A stretch of DNA of 60,000 bases from Symsagittifera roscoffensis (taxonomy: Eukaryota > Xenacoelomorpha > Acoela > Convolutidae). The notes beneath the pieces are model-generated. The model was given only the letters and a program-made list of their open reading frames with translations, did no database searches and had not been told where the DNA came from. The DNA is taken from contig NC_087068.1 of NCBI RefSeq assembly GCF_963678635.1, positions 7,820,027 to 7,880,026 on the forward strand, read 5' to 3'. Shown here one piece after another: positions 56,695 through 60,000 of the stretch. Every line of letters begins with the position of its first letter. The stretch's first letter is position 1. Position numbers and translations under genes: made by a program.

Positions 56695-58195
56695 TTATTT
56701 TTTGTCGCTTTTTCTTTTTCATTATTAAAACAGACAATAATGTCCGACATGTAAGCTATATCTTAAATGAACCTCTCTAATAATCCATCCATCAAGTTAA
56801 TCAGATTAGATTTCACGATGTTGTAGCCCAGCAAGTTTATCACATGGAAAAATAAAAAGTATTTTGAAATCAGGCGAACGGTCGAAAATCAACACTAAAG
56901 AAAAAGACATCAGCTGAATCTGACACGATTATGGTCTTCTTTTCCTAAGAATTTGACACCCTCATCACCCAAAGAATCCCCCTTTAATACTAATTTACGA
57001 AATCTATTTTAAGCCAGAAAAACAAAAAATTTTTTAGAAAGACTCACTGAAGAAATAATACTAATTTTCAGAGGGCAGGTTGCGCTGAATAACGCAATTT
57101 TCTAATCAAACGTCTCAAAAAGTTTAATTGGGCTCAACTGCAAAAGCGGCATTGTTGACCTGATTTTATTTTTGGGTTTTGTGAGCCTTAAGAAAATGTA
57201 TGAAGTCGACCTCCGGCAAAAACTCTAGACTCATATTTTTTAATGTTTTTTTCTTCAAAATTTAAGAGCCGCTCATTGTGTCTCTTCGTTTGTTTTACAG
57301 CCAAACAAGAGTAGTTTTTTTGAATAGCTGTTTGAGTTCAACTAGAATATTAACAAGCTGAAACAAGATTTGATGTTTTGCAGCTCTGAAAGTTTTTTTT
57401 AACCTTGCATCCCACTATTGAACACTGATGTATTAAAAATTATCTTTTTATCAAAAGTGCATGCAAGTTTTTGTGCAAAAATCAATAGAATCTCAAAAAA
57501 AAATTCCGCGCGGTAATCTATATGAAAATATTTGGTTGGGCTGATTTAACAAAAATCTTTTCGGCCTTCCTTCTTTTTGAAGATCAATCAAAAATTTTCT
57601 GCAAATATTGAAAACTTCTAAGGAAATCTTAGCTGTAATACTCAATTGTAAAACAATTAAAAACTGAGCTACATATGGTTATAACGAAGTCAAATATAAC
57701 TGCAAAATGAAATTGCACGGTAAAATTTTAAACAATCATTGAAATTGCGCGTAATTTCTTACCAAATAATCTTTAACTAATAATCACCAGAATAAAAATC
57801 AGAGTTTTGATTCAAACTACAAAACCATTGTAATAGATTTTCAGGCATTGAAAAAATATATTTCTAGTTGATCTGGTTTTTGGAAACTAAGATGCTACAG
57901 TTTTTCAGAAGAAAACCTTTGGGTTTCACTGATCCACAAAAACGCACAAATTAGTTTGCAGAAAAAATATTGCAACGAGAAAAACAATCGTCACATGCAT
58001 TGAATTGCGTGATTTTTCTTCTGAAATAAAAGCAATTTTCTGTATCTTGATTGCTAATAAAGATACCTTCTTTATTAATTTCAAATTCAAATTCAAAGTT
58101 TGAAACAAAATCAACGCTTTTTGGGCTATTGATTTCTTTGGCTCAACAAGCTCTGCTTTTGAAAACCAATGGAACACTTTTACAGCTTTTCTGAT
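56695..58195. repeat. 1.45-kb tandem duplication in the 5' flank, copy 1
   Basis: Shared markers include TAATCCATCCATC, GATGTTGTAGC, ATTCCGCGCGGT, GAAATTGCACGGTAAA, and GGGCTATTGATTTCTTTGG followed by CTCAACAA. No coding region was recognised. Confidence 0.85.
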
Positions 58196-58249
58196 ATCTA
58201 ATGAAAAATTACTTAACTATATCGAGGTATATTTTTTAAATTATTTTCA

Positions 58250-59680
58250 AGTATTTAGTTTATTTTTTGTCGTTTTTTTTTTCATTATTAAATTAGATAA
58301 AATTGCCCGACATCTGCAATAAATCTCTCTTATAATCCATCCATCATGTTATTCGGGATAGGTTTCTCGATGTTGTAGCACAGCAAGTATATCACATGGA
58401 TTGAAATCAAGATTTTTAAATTAGGCGAACTGAAGAAAACGTAACTAAAAAAACATCAACTGAGTCTGACACAATTATGGTCTCTTTTTCTTAAGAATTT
58501 GACTCCCTTATTGCTCAATGAACCCCCCCCCTTTAATACTTATTTACGAATGCTTTTCTGAGCCATAAAAACTAATTCAAAACTTAGAGAGACTCCCTGA
58601 AGAAATAATACTATATTTCAGAAGGCGCTGAACAATGCAGTTTTAGTTTTCTAATCAAAGGTCTCAAAAAGTTTAATTGGGCTCATCTACAAAAGCGGCA
58701 TTGTTGACCTGATTTTGTTTTTGGGTTTTGTGAGCCTTAAGAAAAAGTATGAAGTCGACCTCCGGCAAAAACTCTAGACTTAAATTTTTTAATGTTTTTT
58801 TTTCAAAGTTTAACCGCCGCTCATTGTGTCTCTTTGTTTGCTTTACAGATTTGATGTTTTTTTTTACCTTTCTGAAAATATTTCTAATTTTACATTCCAC
58901 ACTTGACTACTGATGCTATTAAAATCCATCTTTTTATCGAAATGCCTGCAATTTTTCGTGTGAAATTCAATAAAATCTCAAAAAAACATAAAATTCCGCG
59001 CGGTGATTTTAATGAAAATATTTCGTTGGCTGATTTAAAATGTCTTTTCGGCCTTCTTTTTGAAAATTAATCAAAAACTTTTTGCAAAATTGAAAAGTTC
59101 GAAAGATATTTTAGCTGTATCACTCAATTGTAAAACAATTCATAATTAGGCTAATTTTGGTTATAACGAAGTCAAATAAAACTATAAAATGAAATTGCAC
59201 GGTAAAGTTTTTAACAATCAATGAAATGGCGCGTAATTTCTTAGCTATTAATTTCTAACTAATAATCACCAGATTAAAAATCAGAGTAATGATTCAAACT
59301 ACAAAAAACATTGGTAAAAGATTTTCAGGCATTGAAAAAATATATTTCTAGTGGATTTGGTTTTTGGAATTTAAGACGCTACAGTTTTTTAGAAGAAAAC
59401 CTTTTGGTTTCAACTATACCGCAATTATGCACAAATTAATCTGCAGAGAAAACATTACAACGGTAAAAACAATCATCACATGCATCGAATTGTATTTTAT
59501 ATGGAAATAAAAGCAGTTTTTTGTATCTTGATAGCAATTAAAAAATTTTTTTTTTAAAATTCAAATTCAAATTCGAAACTTTAAGCAAAAACAACGCTTT
59601 TTGGGCTATTGATTTCTTTGGCTCAACAAACTCTTCATTTGAAAATCAATGGATTCCACTTGAAGCTAGCTGATTTCTTC
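58250..59680. repeat. 1.45-kb tandem duplication in the 5' flank, copy 2
   Basis: This is the direct copy of 56695-58195, offset 1.48-1.55 kb because of small indels (for example a shorter 57280-57420 equivalent). The frame at 58673-58900 is a by-product and shows no domain. Confidence 0.85.
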
Positions 59681-60000
59681 AGAACTCGAAAAAAATTAAA
59701 AACCAGCAATTAATTTGCCAATGTTTTGCAGTGCTCCATTGAAAAAAATTTAAGCAACCTTAAATAACGAAGATAAAACAATTTTTTCAATATTATATAA
59801 AAAATTTCAAAGGAAAGTTTAAAATTTTGTTTTTTTTTTGCCCATTTTACGATTTTATTCAAGCTTGGTTTGGATTTGCGAAAAACACACTATGGAAATA
59901 ATGAGTTTCCCCTTTTTTTAACACGCTGATACAAATGACTGTACCGCAGAAATACTTTTCAACATCCTGTCTTCTCAAACCAGTTGCGATTATTTTCAGT

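Overview
The window looks like AT-rich (roughly 30% GC by eye), repeat-saturated nuclear DNA from an invertebrate animal. Evidence for this is a spliced neuropeptide-type GPCR gene, GT-AG and GC-AG introns, tRNA-derived relics, several families of short non-autonomous transposons, and a 200-N scaffold gap. The receptor fits the bilaterian allatostatin-A/galanin receptor group. An arthropod, perhaps a crustacean, is my best guess, but the sequence does not fix the phylum.

Only one protein-coding gene can be supported. It lies on the minus strand and fills most of the window. Exon 1 (55316-55166) encodes the N-terminus and most of TM1. A 40,289-bp intron follows. Exon 2 (14876-14539) encodes the end of TM1, a greatly enlarged first intracellular loop with 21 consecutive glycines, TM2 and the TM3 cysteine. 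A 398-bp intron with a GC donor follows. Exon 3 (14140 to at least 13931) encodes TM3, the DRY motif and TM4, then runs into the N gap (13731-13930). The remaining part (ECL2 to C-terminus) was not found. The splice phases agree (1, then 0), and the joined parts give 233 residues without a stop.

Nearly everything else is transposon-derived. (1) A ~500-bp family, called H here, has the 5' end TGTTCCGAC, the matching inverse GTCGGAACA near the other end, and a terminal hairpin CAGGGCTTCGCCCTG. It resembles Helentron-associated (HINE-like) elements and has about 20 copies and remnants. (2) A 300-400-bp hAT-type MITE family has CAGGGGCGGAT termini and 8-bp target duplications. (3) A ~1.1-1.2-kb TIR element (family C) has ends CGAGGCCAAACTGTGCA and many GCGGAATCCGC-like motifs. 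(4) A ~185-bp TIR MITE (family F) occurs twice at 34.9-36.0 kb.

Layout: 0-13.6 kb, downstream flank or later introns, with H, hAT and C elements; 13.6-14.9 kb, exons 3 and 2; 14.9-37 kb, intron 1 with H, hAT, C and F elements, satellites and a possible reverse-transcriptase remnant; 37.05-53.4 kb, a tandem segmental duplication inside intron 1, whose second copy contains a 938-bp triplicated array; 53.2-54.8 kb, a further small duplication; 55.2-55.3 kb, exon 1; 55.3-60 kb, 5' flank with a ~1.45-kb tandem duplication. The duplicated copies act as natural empty sites that define three transposon insertions.
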